NCBI GenBank assembly: GCA_002432865.1
Contig: DJGX01000033.1
Span: 6,054-70,053, forward strand
Reading direction: 5' to 3'
Origin: Cloacimonetes bacterium UBA5835
GTDB lineage: Bacteria > Cloacimonadota > Cloacimonadia > Cloacimonadales > Cloacimonadaceae
Length of the DNA stretch: 64,000 bases
Below, piece by piece: positions 8,439 to 17,670 of this stretch (positions are counted from its first letter, which is position 1; every line of letters begins with the position of its first letter). The notes beneath the pieces were generated by a model, which did not search any database, was not told the DNA's origin, and worked only from the letters and a program-made list of their open reading frames with translations. Both the position numbers and the translations under genes were made by a program.

Positions 8439-9776
8439 ATGACCATCAATGATTTTATGGCCAAAGTCGCAGCCAAGAATCCTGGCGAGCCTGAATTCTT
8501 ACAGGCAGTTAAAGAAGTTGTGGAAACAGTTTGGGATGTTTATGTAAACAACCCTCGTTTCGTGAAAGCCAATATCCTTGAACGTATTGTAGAGCCCGAA
8601 CGGGTCATCATTTTCCGTGTCCCTTGGATGGATGATAAGGGTGAAGTTCAAGTAAATCGCGGTTACCGCGTACAATTTAACAGTGCAATTGGACCCTATA
8701 AAGGTGGATTGCGTTTTCATCCAAGTGTAAATCTTTCCATTCTTAAGTTCTTGGGTTTTGAGCAGATTTTCAAAAACAGCTTAACCACTCTTCCTATGGG
8801 AGGAGGTAAAGGTGGAAGTGATTTCGACGCCAGAGGAAAAAGCGATGCCGAAATAATGCGTTTCTGTCAATCTTTTATGACAGAACTGTTCCGTTATATT
8901 GGACCCAACACTGATGTCCCAGCTGGTGATATTGGTGTAGGAGCTCGTGAAATTGGTTACCTTTTTGGAATGTATAAAAAGTTACAAAATGAATTTACTG
9001 GTGTTTTTACTGGCAAAGGTCTTAATTGGGGTGGAAGTTTAGTCCGTCCTGAAGCCACAGGTTTTGGTGTGGTTTATTTCACGGAAGAGATGCTGAAGAC
9101 CAAAGGGGAAACAATTAAAGGTAAGAGAGTAGCCATTTCCGGTTTTGGAAATGTTGCTTGGGGTGCCGTACAAAAAGTTAATCACCTTGGTGGAAAAGTT
9201 GTAACTATCTCTGGTCCCGATGGTTATATTTTAGATGAAGATGGAATCAGTGGTGAAAAAATTGATTATATGGTTGAATTGCGTGCTTCTAATAATGACC
9301 GTGTAAAAGATTATGCAGATAAATATCCTAACGCAAAATTCTTCCCTGGAAAGCGCCCCTGGGAAGTGAAAGTTGATGTTGCTATTCCTTGTGCTACACA
9401 AAACGAACTTAATGGAGACGATGCAAGATCACTGATTAATAATGGTGTTTTCTGTGTTACAGAAGCAGCTAATATGCCTTGTACTCCTGAAGCAATGGAA
9501 ATTTTCTTGAATTCCAAAATTCTTTATGCTCCTGGGAAAGCTGCTAATGCAGGTGGTGTAGCCACAAGCGGATTAGAAATGAGCCAAAATTCTATTCGCC
9601 TTAGCTGGAGCAGAGAAGAAGTTGATGAAAAACTTCATGGAATTATGCAAAATATCCATAAAGCTTGTGTGGAAAGTGGTAAAGAAGCCGATGGCTATGT
9701 AAATTATGTTAAGGGTGCCAATATTGCTGGATTCCTGAAAGTAGCCAATGCTATGTGTGATCAGGGTATTGTGTAA
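8439..9776 (+). CDS. gdhA: glutamate dehydrogenase (class I hexameric)
   Basis: Interconverts glutamate and 2-oxoglutarate plus ammonia. The substrate-binding core is seen as GPYKGGLRFHPSVNLS, KNSLTTLPMGGGKGGSDFD (catalytic lysines) and PAGDIGVGAREIGYLFG, followed by the NAD(P)-binding GFGNVAWGA and a C-terminal segment of normal length (445 residues). ATG 8427 is in frame, but GGAGGA at 8429-8434 lies inside the shorter reading and directs ATG 8439, so I use that. The gene is monocistronic, with its own terminator after the stop. In an amino-acid fermenter it would chiefly deaminate glutamate; the cofactor is not read from sequence. Confidence 0.96.
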   Translation: MTINDFMAKVAAKNPGEPEFLQAVKEVVETVWDVYVNNPRFVKANILERIVEPERVIIFRVPWMDDKGEVQVNRGYRVQFNSAIGPYKGGLRFHPSVNLSILKFLGFEQIFKNSLTTLPMGGGKGGSDFDARGKSDAEIMRFCQSFMTELFRYIGPNTDVPAGDIGVGAREIGYLFGMYKKLQNEFTGVFTGKGLNWGGSLVRPEATGFGVVYFTEEMLKTKGETIKGKRVAISGFGNVAWGAVQKVNHLGGKVVTISGPDGYILDEDGISGEKIDYMVELRASNNDRVKDYADKYPNAKFFPGKRPWEVKVDVAIPCATQNELNGDDARSLINNGVFCVTEAANMPCTPEAMEIFLNSKILYAPGKAANAGGVATSGLEMSQNSIRLSWSREEVDEKLHGIMQNIHKACVESGKEADGYVNYVKGANIAGFLKVANAMCDQGIV

Positions 9777-9802
9777 ACCCCCTAATCTCTCTAAAATAGA
9801 TA

Positions 9803-9836
9803 AAGCCCGTATCGGTAAGTCGTTACGGGCTTTTTT
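9803..9836 (+). terminator. rho-independent terminator of gdhA
   Basis: A 9-bp stem, AAGCCCGTA (9803-9811) pairing with TACGGGCTT (9824-9832), with a 12-base loop and followed by a T run (9831-9836), 26 bases after the gdhA stop. Confidence 0.9.
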
Positions 9837-9865
9837 GTATTGATTTTGTCTTCTTCTATCATAAT

Positions 9866-9904
9866 AAAGGTGTAAAGGTTACTATATCAGTTTTTTACAC
9901 CTTT
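9866..9904 (-). terminator. hairpin terminator for the CoA-disulfide reductase gene
   Basis: A perfect 11-bp inverted repeat, AAAGGTGTAAA (9866-9876) and TTTACACCTTT (9894-9904), separated by 17 bases. It lies about 40 bases downstream of the minus-strand reductase stop and also has a short T run on the plus side, so it may work in both directions between the convergent genes. Confidence 0.65.
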
Positions 9905-9945
9905 TTCGTTGACTTCAAGAGACCGAGAGAAAAGTATCATAATCG

Positions 9946-12408
9946 TCAAATAAACAGATTCACATTAGATTGTTCTGCATCCGCAAGGTAAGTAGCTACT
10001 CCCCCAACTTCTACTCCCTCAATCAATTCACTTGGTTCAACCCCCATAATATCCATACTCATTTGGCAAGCGATCATTTTTACTCCAGATTTTTTTGCTT
10101 GCATTATCATCGATTCGAGAGAATCCACATTTTTAGTTTTCATTCTTTGTCTCATTAAAACAGGACCCATTCCAGCAAAGTTTATTTTTGACAAACTTAG
10201 TTTTTGAGAAGAGCGCGGCAGCATAATACTAAACATTGTTGCCATCATATCTTTTTTCTGTTTAGGAGGATTTGGTTTTTTAATAACATTTAAGCCCCAA
10301 AAAGTGAAGAACATCGTTACTTGTTTACCAGTTGAAGCAGCTCCATTGGCAATTACGAAAGCAGCCAAAGCTCTATCTAAAGCATCACTGAAGACAATTA
10401 TGGTTTTATTATTTCCACTTTCCAAGCTCTTGGATATTTTATCACCACCCCCTTTTTGGATTCTGGCAATTATTATTTTACCTTCCGTTTTCACTTCCAA
10501 AAGGGTGTTGCCAGTCATTTTACACCAGGCAGGAACATCTTTGGCAAATCCCGGGTCGCTGGCAGAAATTTCCAAAATATCGCCTTCCGCCAATTTATCC
10601 ATTTCGTTTTTTAAACGCATAATAGGTCCCGGACATTGTAAACCGCAAGCATCCGCAGTTATTGTTTTTATATCTCTTTCCATTTTTTCTTCCTTGCCTT
10701 TATAGATATTATCATCTTTCCCAATATAATCATCCGCAAAGATATCCTCGTTACTTTGTTTCTGAGTAGCGTATTCATAAGTAAGATATCCTCCGGAGAG
10801 ATTATAAACATTCTTATAGCCGTTTTGCATTAAAATGCGCGCGGCAAAATATGAACGCAGACCGGTTCCGCAGAAAACCACTATTTGTTTATTTTCAGGT
10901 ATTTCCTTCAACCTTGACCGTATATCATCCAAAGGGATGTTTATACTTCCTTCTATTGTTCCCAAAGCAGTTTCATCGGGAGTTCGCACATCAATGATAA
11001 AGGTATCATTTTTATCCAAGGAACTCAAATCATCCCAATGAATAATATTTACTAAACCGTTGATAATATTATCAGCTACCATTCCGGCAATATTTACTGC
11101 ATCTTTAGCGCTGGAAAATGGAGGAGCATAACTATGTTCAATTTCTTGAATTTCATAGATGGTCTCGTTATGTTTCAATATATGAGCCAGCATATCTGTC
11201 CTTTTATCTACGCCGTCAAAACCAACAATTTGTGCACCCAGCAGTTTCCCATCTTTAGGATTAAAAACGATTTTTATAGTTATGGGCAGAGCATCAGGAT
11301 AGTAACCTGCATGAGAAGAAGTATGTATGATGGAAGAAATATAATCTATTCCTGCATCTTTCAGAACTTTTTCCGATACTCCGGTTGAACCGACAGTAAT
11401 ATCAAAAACTTTGGCAATGGCAGTTCCAATACTGCCTTTATATTTTCGGATGTTACCTTTAACGATATTATCAGCCACGATGCGTGCCTGTTTATTTGCA
11501 GGTCCCGCGAGATAAGTTGAGCTTTCCATTTTGGTAATCGGATTGGGATACGCAATTGCATCTCCCAAAGCATAAATATCAGGATCGCTGGTTTGCAGAT
11601 AAGAATTTACTCTTATTCCTTTGTTTATTCCCAATTCCAAACCAGCTGCTTCTGCCAGTTTACTATCAGGACGAACTCCAATGGATAATAATACCATATC
11701 TGCATTTATTGTTCTCCCACTCTGTAAATGGACTTGCAAGCCACTTTCATTTCTACTAAAGGATGAGACACCATCTTTAAGGTAAAACTCCACTTCTTTC
11801 GTTTTTAAGTGTTGATGGACAATAGCCGCCATTTCATAATCCAAAGGGGTCATAACCTGTTCCGCCATTTCTACCAAAGTAACTTTCATCCCCAAATTAT
11901 GTAAATTTTCCGCCATTTCCAATCCGATGAATCCTGCGCCAATAATAACGCAATGCTGAGCTTTATGGTTTTCAATATACTCCTTAATTTTATCAGTATC
12001 GGAAACATTTCGCAGAGTAAAAATAGCACTATCGGATATTCCAGGTAGAGGAGGAATTAAAGGTTCTGCGCCAGGTGAAAGAACCAGTTTATCATAATTT
12101 TCGTGATATTGGCTATCATCTGCTCTTTTTACCGTAACCGTTTTTTCCTTTCTATTGATAGCAATAACTTCTTGATTGATGCGAACATCTACATTTAACC
12201 GAGCTTTAAAGCTTTCCGGCGTCTGAACAAACAGCCGATCCCTTTCTTTGATTACGCCTCCAATATAGTATGGTAAACCACAATTAGCATAGGATATATA
12301 GCTATAGCGCTCAAACATAATTATTTCCGCTTTTTCATCCAAGCGTCTTAAACGAGCTGCAGTTGTTGCTCCACCTGCAACACCACCGACAATCAAATAT
12401 TTGGACAT
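9946..12408 (-). CDS. CoA-disulfide/persulfide reductase fused to rhodanese, TusA and DsrE-like domains
   Basis: An 820-residue sulfur-handling fusion. Residues 1-450 are a FAD/NAD(P)H disulfide reductase with GGVAGGATTAARLRRLDE for FAD and one redox cysteine at 43 (SYANCGLPYYIGG), the CoA-disulfide reductase signature. Residues 455-550 are a rhodanese with active-site CGTGLR (C514). Residues 580-655 are a TusA-like sulfur carrier with CGLQCPGP (C589, C593). Residues 660-820 are a DsrE-like domain with a conserved cysteine near 782. The likely job is to reduce CoA disulfide or persulfide and pass sulfane sulfur between its own domains. It is transcribed alone, convergent with gdhA. The exact substrate cannot be read; polysulfide or CoA persulfide are both plausible. 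Confidence 0.9.
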   Translation of the reverse strand: MSKYLIVGGVAGGATTAARLRRLDEKAEIIMFERYSYISYANCGLPYYIGGVIKERDRLFVQTPESFKARLNVDVRINQEVIAINRKEKTVTVKRADDSQYHENYDKLVLSPGAEPLIPPLPGISDSAIFTLRNVSDTDKIKEYIENHKAQHCVIIGAGFIGLEMAENLHNLGMKVTLVEMAEQVMTPLDYEMAAIVHQHLKTKEVEFYLKDGVSSFSRNESGLQVHLQSGRTINADMVLLSIGVRPDSKLAEAAGLELGINKGIRVNSYLQTSDPDIYALGDAIAYPNPITKMESSTYLAGPANKQARIVADNIVKGNIRKYKGSIGTAIAKVFDITVGSTGVSEKVLKDAGIDYISSIIHTSSHAGYYPDALPITIKIVFNPKDGKLLGAQIVGFDGVDKRTDMLAHILKHNETIYEIQEIEHSYAPPFSSAKDAVNIAGMVADNIINGLVNIIHWDDLSSLDKNDTFIIDVRTPDETALGTIEGSINIPLDDIRSRLKEIPENKQIVVFCGTGLRSYFAARILMQNGYKNVYNLSGGYLTYEYATQKQSNEDIFADDYIGKDDNIYKGKEEKMERDIKTITADACGLQCPGPIMRLKNEMDKLAEGDILEISASDPGFAKDVPAWCKMTGNTLLEVKTEGKIIIARIQKGGGDKISKSLESGNNKTIIVFSDALDRALAAFVIANGAASTGKQVTMFFTFWGLNVIKKPNPPKQKKDMMATMFSIMLPRSSQKLSLSKINFAGMGPVLMRQRMKTKNVDSLESMIMQAKKSGVKMIACQMSMDIMGVEPSELIEGVEVGGVATYLADAEQSNVNLFI

Positions 12409-12549
12409 TATTATAATCTCCTTTTTCTATATTATTTACTATATTGAATAAGATAATTGTTTATGCATATTTGGCAAGTATCAAATACATACATTTCGTC
12501 TCATAAGATTTTGAGATTCCGTTCAGGAATAGAACCATCTGAACGATTT

Positions 12550-12577
12550 GTTAAGAAAATTTAACCAATTATTAGTC
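12550..12577 (+). promoter_or_regulatory. possible PhoB-type operator ahead of the PhoB-PhoR operon
   Basis: Three TTA-starting hexamers, TTAAGA (12551), TTAACC (12561) and TTAGTC (12572), are spaced 10 and 11 bases apart, 45-70 bases before the response-regulator start. PhoB/PhoP-type regulators bind direct repeats at 11-base spacing. This is only suggestive because the region is AT-rich. Confidence 0.3.
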
Positions 12578-12621
12578 CTTTTTTCTTGCTCAAAATTAGT
12601 TAAATTATTTATAGGTTTTTT

Positions 12622-13338
12622 ATGGATGCACAAGATAAAAAAATATTTATCGTAGAGGATGAAAGAGACATTCTGGAACTTATCAGAATGCAACTGAATT
12701 CCGCAGGTTTTACAGCAAAGGGTTTTGAAACAGCCCTACCAATGTTGAATTTGCTAAAAATTGAACATCCGGATCTTCTTATTCTGGATTTGATGCTTCC
12801 CGATATTGATGGGATGGAAGTTTGTCGCCAATTGAAGAATGACAAAGCAACTCAGAAAATACCGATTTTAATGCTCACGGCAAGAACAGACCTTGAAGAC
12901 AAGATCAAGGGTTTGGAATATGGTGCTGATGATTATATCACTAAGCCCTTTGAAACAAGAGAACTTATTGCCAGGATAAAAGCCATCTTAAGACGCAGCG
13001 ATTGGGAAAGCGACAAAAATGTTCTTTCCATAACTGAAAACTTCATAATTGATTTTAACCGTTACGAAGTGTGGGTACAAGGAAAGCGCCTTGATCTCAC
13101 TTTAACGGAATTTAAAATATTGCAACTTTTAACTAAAAGACCAGGTTGGGTTTATAATCGCAGTCAGATTTTGGATTATCTTTGGGGCAATGATAAGATA
13201 GTTATTGAGCGCACGATAGATGTGCATATCCGCAATTTAAGAGAAAAATTGGGTAATTATGCTTATCTGATTAAAAATATCAGAGGAGTGGGTTATCAAT
13301 TTCTTAGCGAGATAGAAGATGACATTGAAAAAGACTAG
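12622..13338 (+). CDS. phoB: PhoB/PhoP-like response regulator
   Basis: A 238-residue OmpR-family regulator. The receiver domain (residues 1-120) has the acidic pair VEDE, the phosphorylated aspartate D56 in LILDLMLPDIDG, and the lysine in YITKPF. The winged-helix DNA-binding domain (about 135-235) has LDLTLTEFKILQLL and ends in IRGVGYQF. It is followed with a 20-base overlap by a PhoR-like kinase and faces the pst-phoU genes, so phosphate control is the natural reading; it would turn on the Pst system when phosphate is low. The family assignment is firm, the phosphate role is from context. Confidence 0.88.
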   Translation: MDAQDKKIFIVEDERDILELIRMQLNSAGFTAKGFETALPMLNLLKIEHPDLLILDLMLPDIDGMEVCRQLKNDKATQKIPILMLTARTDLEDKIKGLEYGADDYITKPFETRELIARIKAILRRSDWESDKNVLSITENFIIDFNRYEVWVQGKRLDLTLTEFKILQLLTKRPGWVYNRSQILDYLWGNDKIVIERTIDVHIRNLREKLGNYAYLIKNIRGVGYQFLSEIEDDIEKD

Positions 13339-14635
13339 TATCACTTCTTTGCTGATTTTTGCTTTTGCCTTTCTTATATTTCTAGGGTTTATTTTGATTT
13401 TGACCAGAGTTCCAATTGTACTGATATTAATTATAACAATTATTATAGCTGCACTTTTTGTTTGGATTCTCCATATTTTTTTACAAAAACAATTCTCACT
13501 TATCTTGCAAACAACTGCACATATAGTCAGAGGAAATCATACCATACGCATTCCTGAACTAAATACAAAAGAATTCAGTACTTTGCAAGAAGATCTGAAC
13601 AGGATGCTGGAAAAGCTGGATAAAACCATTCACCATTTGGCTGTGCACCGTGAAGAACTGCGCTTAGTTCTAAGCTCCATAGACGATATTTTATGGTCTC
13701 AAAACCTGGAAGGCAAACTGGAATGGATTAATCAATCCTTTCAGCAGCTCTTTGGTGAAATTAATCCAAAGCAGCAAATTTACTATTGGGAAGTTATTCG
13801 CGATCCAGTGTTATTATCCTTTATCAAAAATAGCGAAAACAGTAAAGATAAACTTTTAAAGGAAGCAGAAATAGAAGGGCATTATTATCTATTTTCCAGC
13901 ACCCATAATGATGTTGCCAAACGACGGGTTTTCATTTTGCAGAATATTGATGAAATCCGTCAGGTGGAACAGATGAAAAAGGATTTCATCGTTAATTTGG
14001 CGCATGAATTACGCACTCCCTTAACTGCGATCAGTGGTTTTGCTGAAGCAATGGAAGATAGCATTAATGTAACAAACAGAAGATATTTGCACATCATTCA
14101 AAATCATACTAAGCGGTTAATTCATTTAATAAGTGATTTAGAACAGCTAATCCGTCTGGAACGAAGCGGTTCAATAGAACTTCAAGAAATCAACTTAATC
14201 ACCTTCCTGAATAATATTTCGCTGATTTTATCCCCGATTATCGAAGAGAAAGGGCTATATTTAAAACTTGAACTGGATGATAATCTACAGCGTTTAGTTT
14301 GTGACCCCTTTAAACTGGAACAAGTTTTTATCAATCTTGTCCAGAATTCACTGCGTTATACAACCAAAGGAGGCATAACCATCAAGAGTAAATTAATACA
14401 GAAGGAAGCATTTATAGAGGTCTCCGATACTGGTAAAGGAATTGATAATATCCATCTACCTCGTATTTTTGAACGCTTTTATGTAGCAGATCCCTCCCGG
14501 AATAAAACCAAGAGTGGAACTGGACTCGGTTTGGCAATTGTAAAACACATCATTCAATTACATAAAGGCAGGATAACTGTGCAAAGTGAACTCGGAAAAG
14601 GCACCACTTTCAGCATCTATCTTCCTCTGGAATAA
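13319..14635 (+). CDS. phoR: PhoR-like sensor histidine kinase
   Basis: A 438-residue membrane kinase. Two hydrophobic spans (about 8-29 and 31-54) are joined by almost no periplasmic loop, as in E. coli PhoR, which senses phosphate through the Pst/PhoU complex and not directly. A HAMP-like linker and a PAS-like domain (about 110-210) follow. Next are the HisKA box with H229 in LAHELRTPLTAISGF and the ATPase motifs NSLRYT, DTGKGI and GTGLGLAI. The start overlaps phoB by 20 bases. A small sigma factor follows 18 bases after its stop. Confidence 0.9.
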   Translation: MTLKKTSITSLLIFAFAFLIFLGFILILTRVPIVLILIITIIIAALFVWILHIFLQKQFSLILQTTAHIVRGNHTIRIPELNTKEFSTLQEDLNRMLEKLDKTIHHLAVHREELRLVLSSIDDILWSQNLEGKLEWINQSFQQLFGEINPKQQIYYWEVIRDPVLLSFIKNSENSKDKLLKEAEIEGHYYLFSSTHNDVAKRRVFILQNIDEIRQVEQMKKDFIVNLAHELRTPLTAISGFAEAMEDSINVTNRRYLHIIQNHTKRLIHLISDLEQLIRLERSGSIELQEINLITFLNNISLILSPIIEEKGLYLKLELDDNLQRLVCDPFKLEQVFINLVQNSLRYTTKGGITIKSKLIQKEAFIEVSDTGKGIDNIHLPRIFERFYVADPSRNKTKSGTGLGLAIVKHIIQLHKGRITVQSELGKGTTFSIYLPLE

Positions 14636-14653
14636 TCTCTTACACTTTATGTT

Positions 14654-15175
14654 ATGAATTATTCACAGACAGATAAGCTAATTACGCAATATAGCAATTT
14701 TGCCTATAGTGTTGCCAGAATATATCGAAATAAAGGGCTGGATTGGGAGGATTTGAAACAAGAATCATTAATTGGTTTACTGAAAGCGTCTCAACACTAT
14801 GATCCTGGAAAAAATGTAAAATTTACTACTTATGCCAGTTACTGGATCAAAAAACAGATTTGCGAAGCTCTAAAAAAAGATACCAGACACTTGGAAGAGG
14901 AATTACACGAAAATATCCCTACCGATAATAACATAGATCAAAATCCTGATTATAGCAATTATAACCTGAATGTTAGAAAAGAAAATACAGAATACCCTCA
15001 GTTCAGTTTTAATTTCCCCTCCGATATGCCTTCAATTGAAATAAACATACTGACACTTTCTTTCCAGGAAAATAAAACACTGAAAGAAATTGCCGAATTA
15101 ATGAGTATCAGCGTAGAAAGAGTTAAACAGCACAAGAAAAAAGCCCTCCGTAGATTAAAAAAACATCTACAATAA
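14654..15175 (+). CDS. small sigma-70 family RNA polymerase sigma factor
   Basis: A 173-residue sigma factor. Region 2 spans about residues 10-80, with the core-binding and -10 recognition pattern DLKQESLIGLLKASQHYDP and FTTYASYWIKKQI. Region 4 lies at about 118-172, with the helix-turn-helix LKEIAELMSISVERVKQHKKKALRRL. The middle is a polar linker rich in N and D and there is no region 3. By size it is like ECF factors, but region 2 resembles group 3/primary factors. It lies 18 bases after phoR in the same direction, so it is probably part of the phosphate two-component operon. No anti-sigma factor is seen. Its target promoters are unknown. Confidence 0.82.
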   Translation: MNYSQTDKLITQYSNFAYSVARIYRNKGLDWEDLKQESLIGLLKASQHYDPGKNVKFTTYASYWIKKQICEALKKDTRHLEEELHENIPTDNNIDQNPDYSNYNLNVRKENTEYPQFSFNFPSDMPSIEINILTLSFQENKTLKEIAELMSISVERVKQHKKKALRRLKKHLQ

Positions 15176-15380
15176 CAACTGATTTTCCTAGTATTATTCA
15201 ATAATAATCCCAAAAAATCTCAGTAACATCTCCATAATCTCATTAAGGGATCGTTTGGGAAGTGTTAGAGGATCTCCTAACAATATATGAAGCATCCTTG
15301 AGGTTTCCTAATAAGGTGGATAGGATATATACAAACAAGGATATAGACATCAGTAGTTATTTTAGCCATAATCTATAGTA

Positions 15381-16046
15381 TTATATTGATTCTTCTTTAG
15401 TTTCAATGTTATGTTTAATTACTTTTCCCTGCACCAGAAAAATGGTATCTTCGGCAATATTGGTAGAGAGGTCGCCAATTCTTTCCAGATTTTTAGCAAT
15501 TCGTAATATATGCAAATAGAGCTCTGTTTGTGAAGGATTTTCTCTTATAAGTGATGCTATTTTCTTATATATGTATCTATTATAGTTATCAACTTCATTA
15601 TCAGCATCACAGACCTGGCGAGAAAGGATATAATCCTCTGCTGTAAATGCAATTATGGCATCTCTTAACATTATTAAGGCAGCTTCTTTCATAGTAAAAA
15701 GCTCTGGAACAAGTTTTAAAACAGGACTGCTATAAAGTTCAGCAGCACTTTCGGCAATATTAACTGCTAGATCGCCAAGTCGTTCCAAGTCGTTAGTAAT
15801 GCGATAGATCATTAGAATTTTCCTGAGGTCTTTGGCTTCGGGTTGATATAAAGCAATCAAAGTGAAACATTTATCATCCAGCTCAATTTCGATTTGGTTT
15901 ACCTGGTTTTCGAAGTTATTTACTTCAGCCAGAAAACCGGTATTATTATAAAATAGGCCATCCATAGATAAAGCTACCATTTTTTCTACTAAGCCCGCTT
16001 CTTTCATCAGCATTTTTTTTAGTTCTTGTATTCTATCAGAAAGCAT
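15381..16046 (-). CDS. phoU: phosphate transport regulator PhoU
   Basis: A 221-residue all-helical protein of two repeats. The metal-binding E/D-rich motifs are DLERLGDLAVNIAE in the first half and NLERIGDLSTNIAED in the second. PhoU links the Pst transporter to PhoR and keeps the kinase quiet when phosphate is ample. It is the last gene of the pst operon, 17 bases after pstB, and converges on the sigma factor gene about 200 bases away. The length and both motifs are normal. Confidence 0.95.
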   Translation of the reverse strand: MLSDRIQELKKMLMKEAGLVEKMVALSMDGLFYNNTGFLAEVNNFENQVNQIEIELDDKCFTLIALYQPEAKDLRKILMIYRITNDLERLGDLAVNIAESAAELYSSPVLKLVPELFTMKEAALIMLRDAIIAFTAEDYILSRQVCDADNEVDNYNRYIYKKIASLIRENPSQTELYLHILRIAKNLERIGDLSTNIAEDTIFLVQGKVIKHNIETKEESI

Positions 16047-16063
16047 TTATCCTCCTTAGTACT

Positions 16064-16822
16064 TTATCCGAAAACACCAGTCAAATAGGATTCGGTTCTT
16101 TTGTCCTTCGGAACAGTAAAAACTTTTTCTGTAGCTCCGTATTCAATCAGTTCTCCCAAATACATAAAGGCAGTATAATCTGAAATTCTACCTGCTTGTG
16201 CGATATTGTGAGTAACGATTAGAATACATACATTGTTTTTCAGTTCCAAACATAACTCTTCAATTTTTGCAGTAGATTGAGGGTCTAAAGCAGAGGTCGG
16301 TTCGTCAAGTAAAATCACTTCTGGTTTATTAGCTAAAGCTCTGGCGAGACATAATCTTTGTTGTTGACCTCCAGATAATGCTAAGGCCGGACTGTGTAAA
16401 CGGTCTTTTACTTCTTCCCAAAGCCAAGCTGCTTTTAAGGCAGTTTCTACTCTATCGTTAATTTCGTTTTTTGTGTATTTACCTTGTATTTGTAAGCCGT
16501 AAGCCACATTTTTATATATGCTTTTAGGGAAGGGATTAGGCTTTTGAAAAACCATTCCTACTCTAAAGCGGATTTGTGTCACATCTGTTTTCGGCGCGTA
16601 TAAATCTTCATTGAATAGTTTTACTTTCCCTTTTATCCGGATTTCAGGAATCAGATCATTCATCCGGTTAAAACAGCGTAGTAAAGTTGATTTTCCGCAT
16701 CCAGAGGGTCCGATAATTGCTGTAACTCTTTTATCCAATACCTGAAGATTCACATTTTTCAACACATAATTCTGACCAAACCACAAGTCCAGATTTTCTG
16801 TAGTTAAAATTTCATTTACCAT
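16064..16822 (-). CDS. pstB: phosphate ABC transporter ATP-binding protein
   Basis: The ATPase of the high-affinity phosphate importer, 252 residues. It has Walker A GPSGCGKST, the PstB-typical CFNRMNDLIP after it, the Q-loop VFQKPNPFPKS, the signature LSGGQQQRLCLARAL, Walker B VILLDEPTSALDP and the H-loop histidine in THN. The start overlaps the end of pstA by 7 bases, so translation is coupled. Confidence 0.97.
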   Translation of the reverse strand: MVNEILTTENLDLWFGQNYVLKNVNLQVLDKRVTAIIGPSGCGKSTLLRCFNRMNDLIPEIRIKGKVKLFNEDLYAPKTDVTQIRFRVGMVFQKPNPFPKSIYKNVAYGLQIQGKYTKNEINDRVETALKAAWLWEEVKDRLHSPALALSGGQQQRLCLARALANKPEVILLDEPTSALDPQSTAKIEELCLELKNNVCILIVTHNIAQAGRISDYTAFMYLGELIEYGATEKVFTVPKDKRTESYLTGVFG

Positions 16823-17670
16823 TTTCTTTTTCTCCTAAAGTAAGAACGAATTAATATAGCTGTAGCGCTTACACCTAAAACCATAATTAATAAAACAACA
16901 GCGGTGCCATAAGCAATAGATTTCTGATATTCTGGATGAGTTCCTTCGGTCATTAAAGCATATATATGGTAAGGTAAAGCCATAACTTCATCGCTTAAAC
17001 TTTTGGGTAACCGCCGTGTATAAAAAGTAGCTGCCGTGAACATAATAGGAGCAGTTTCTCCAGCAACTCTTCCAATGCAAATTATTATACCGGTTAAAAT
17101 ATTGGGTAATGCAGTTGGTAATACTATTCTCATTATAGTTTGTTTTTTGGTAGCACCCAAAGCAAGAGATGCTTCATAAAAATCTATAGGAACGCTTTTA
17201 ATTGCCTCTGTGCAGGAAGTTATAAAAAGAGGTAAGGCTAATATGGCTAAAGTAAACGCCCCTGAAATCAATGAGACATTAAACCGTAAAAGATTCACAA
17301 AGATAGCCATTCCAAATAAGCCATAAATGATAGAAGGTGTTCCAGCCAGAGTATTTATAGCAGTTTGCACAATATTCACCAAACATTTCGGTTTACCATA
17401 GTTGGTTAAAAAAATCGCAGTTAGTACCCCTAAGGGAATAACTATCATCATAGAGCATACAGTAAGCCAGAAAGTTCCTATTAAGGCAGGGAAAATGCCC
17501 CCTTCTTGCATTGCGTTTCTTGGTGCAGTGAATAAGAATTCCCAGCTTAAAACCTTCCCACCTAAATAGAAAATTCGGACTAGAAATATGAGTAATACCA
17601 ATATTGTTAGGCATAGCAGAAGTGTTAGTAAGCTGAGTCCTATGTTATTAACAATTTTCCTTCTGATCAT
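16816..17670 (-). CDS. pstA: phosphate ABC transporter permease PstA
   Basis: One of the two membrane subunits of the phosphate importer, 284 residues with about six membrane spans. The binding-protein-dependent permease motif (EAA loop) reads EASLALGATKKQTIMRIVLPTALPNI. Its start overlaps the pstC stop by 4 bases (ATGA), and its end overlaps pstB by 7, a tight translational chain typical of this operon. Confidence 0.96.
   Translation of the reverse strand: MIRRKIVNNIGLSLLTLLLCLTILVLLIFLVRIFYLGGKVLSWEFLFTAPRNAMQEGGIFPALIGTFWLTVCSMMIVIPLGVLTAIFLTNYGKPKCLVNIVQTAINTLAGTPSIIYGLFGMAIFVNLLRFNVSLISGAFTLAILALPLFITSCTEAIKSVPIDFYEASLALGATKKQTIMRIVLPTALPNILTGIIICIGRVAGETAPIMFTAATFYTRRLPKSLSDEVMALPYHIYALMTEGTHPEYQKSIAYGTAVVLLIMVLGVSATAILIRSYFRRKRKW

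Noticed and set aside
12609..12845. Minus-strand and other shadow frames opposite phoB, dnaX, pst genes and mur genes
   Set aside because: They mirror strong genes with family motifs on the other strand and lack ribosome sites of their own.
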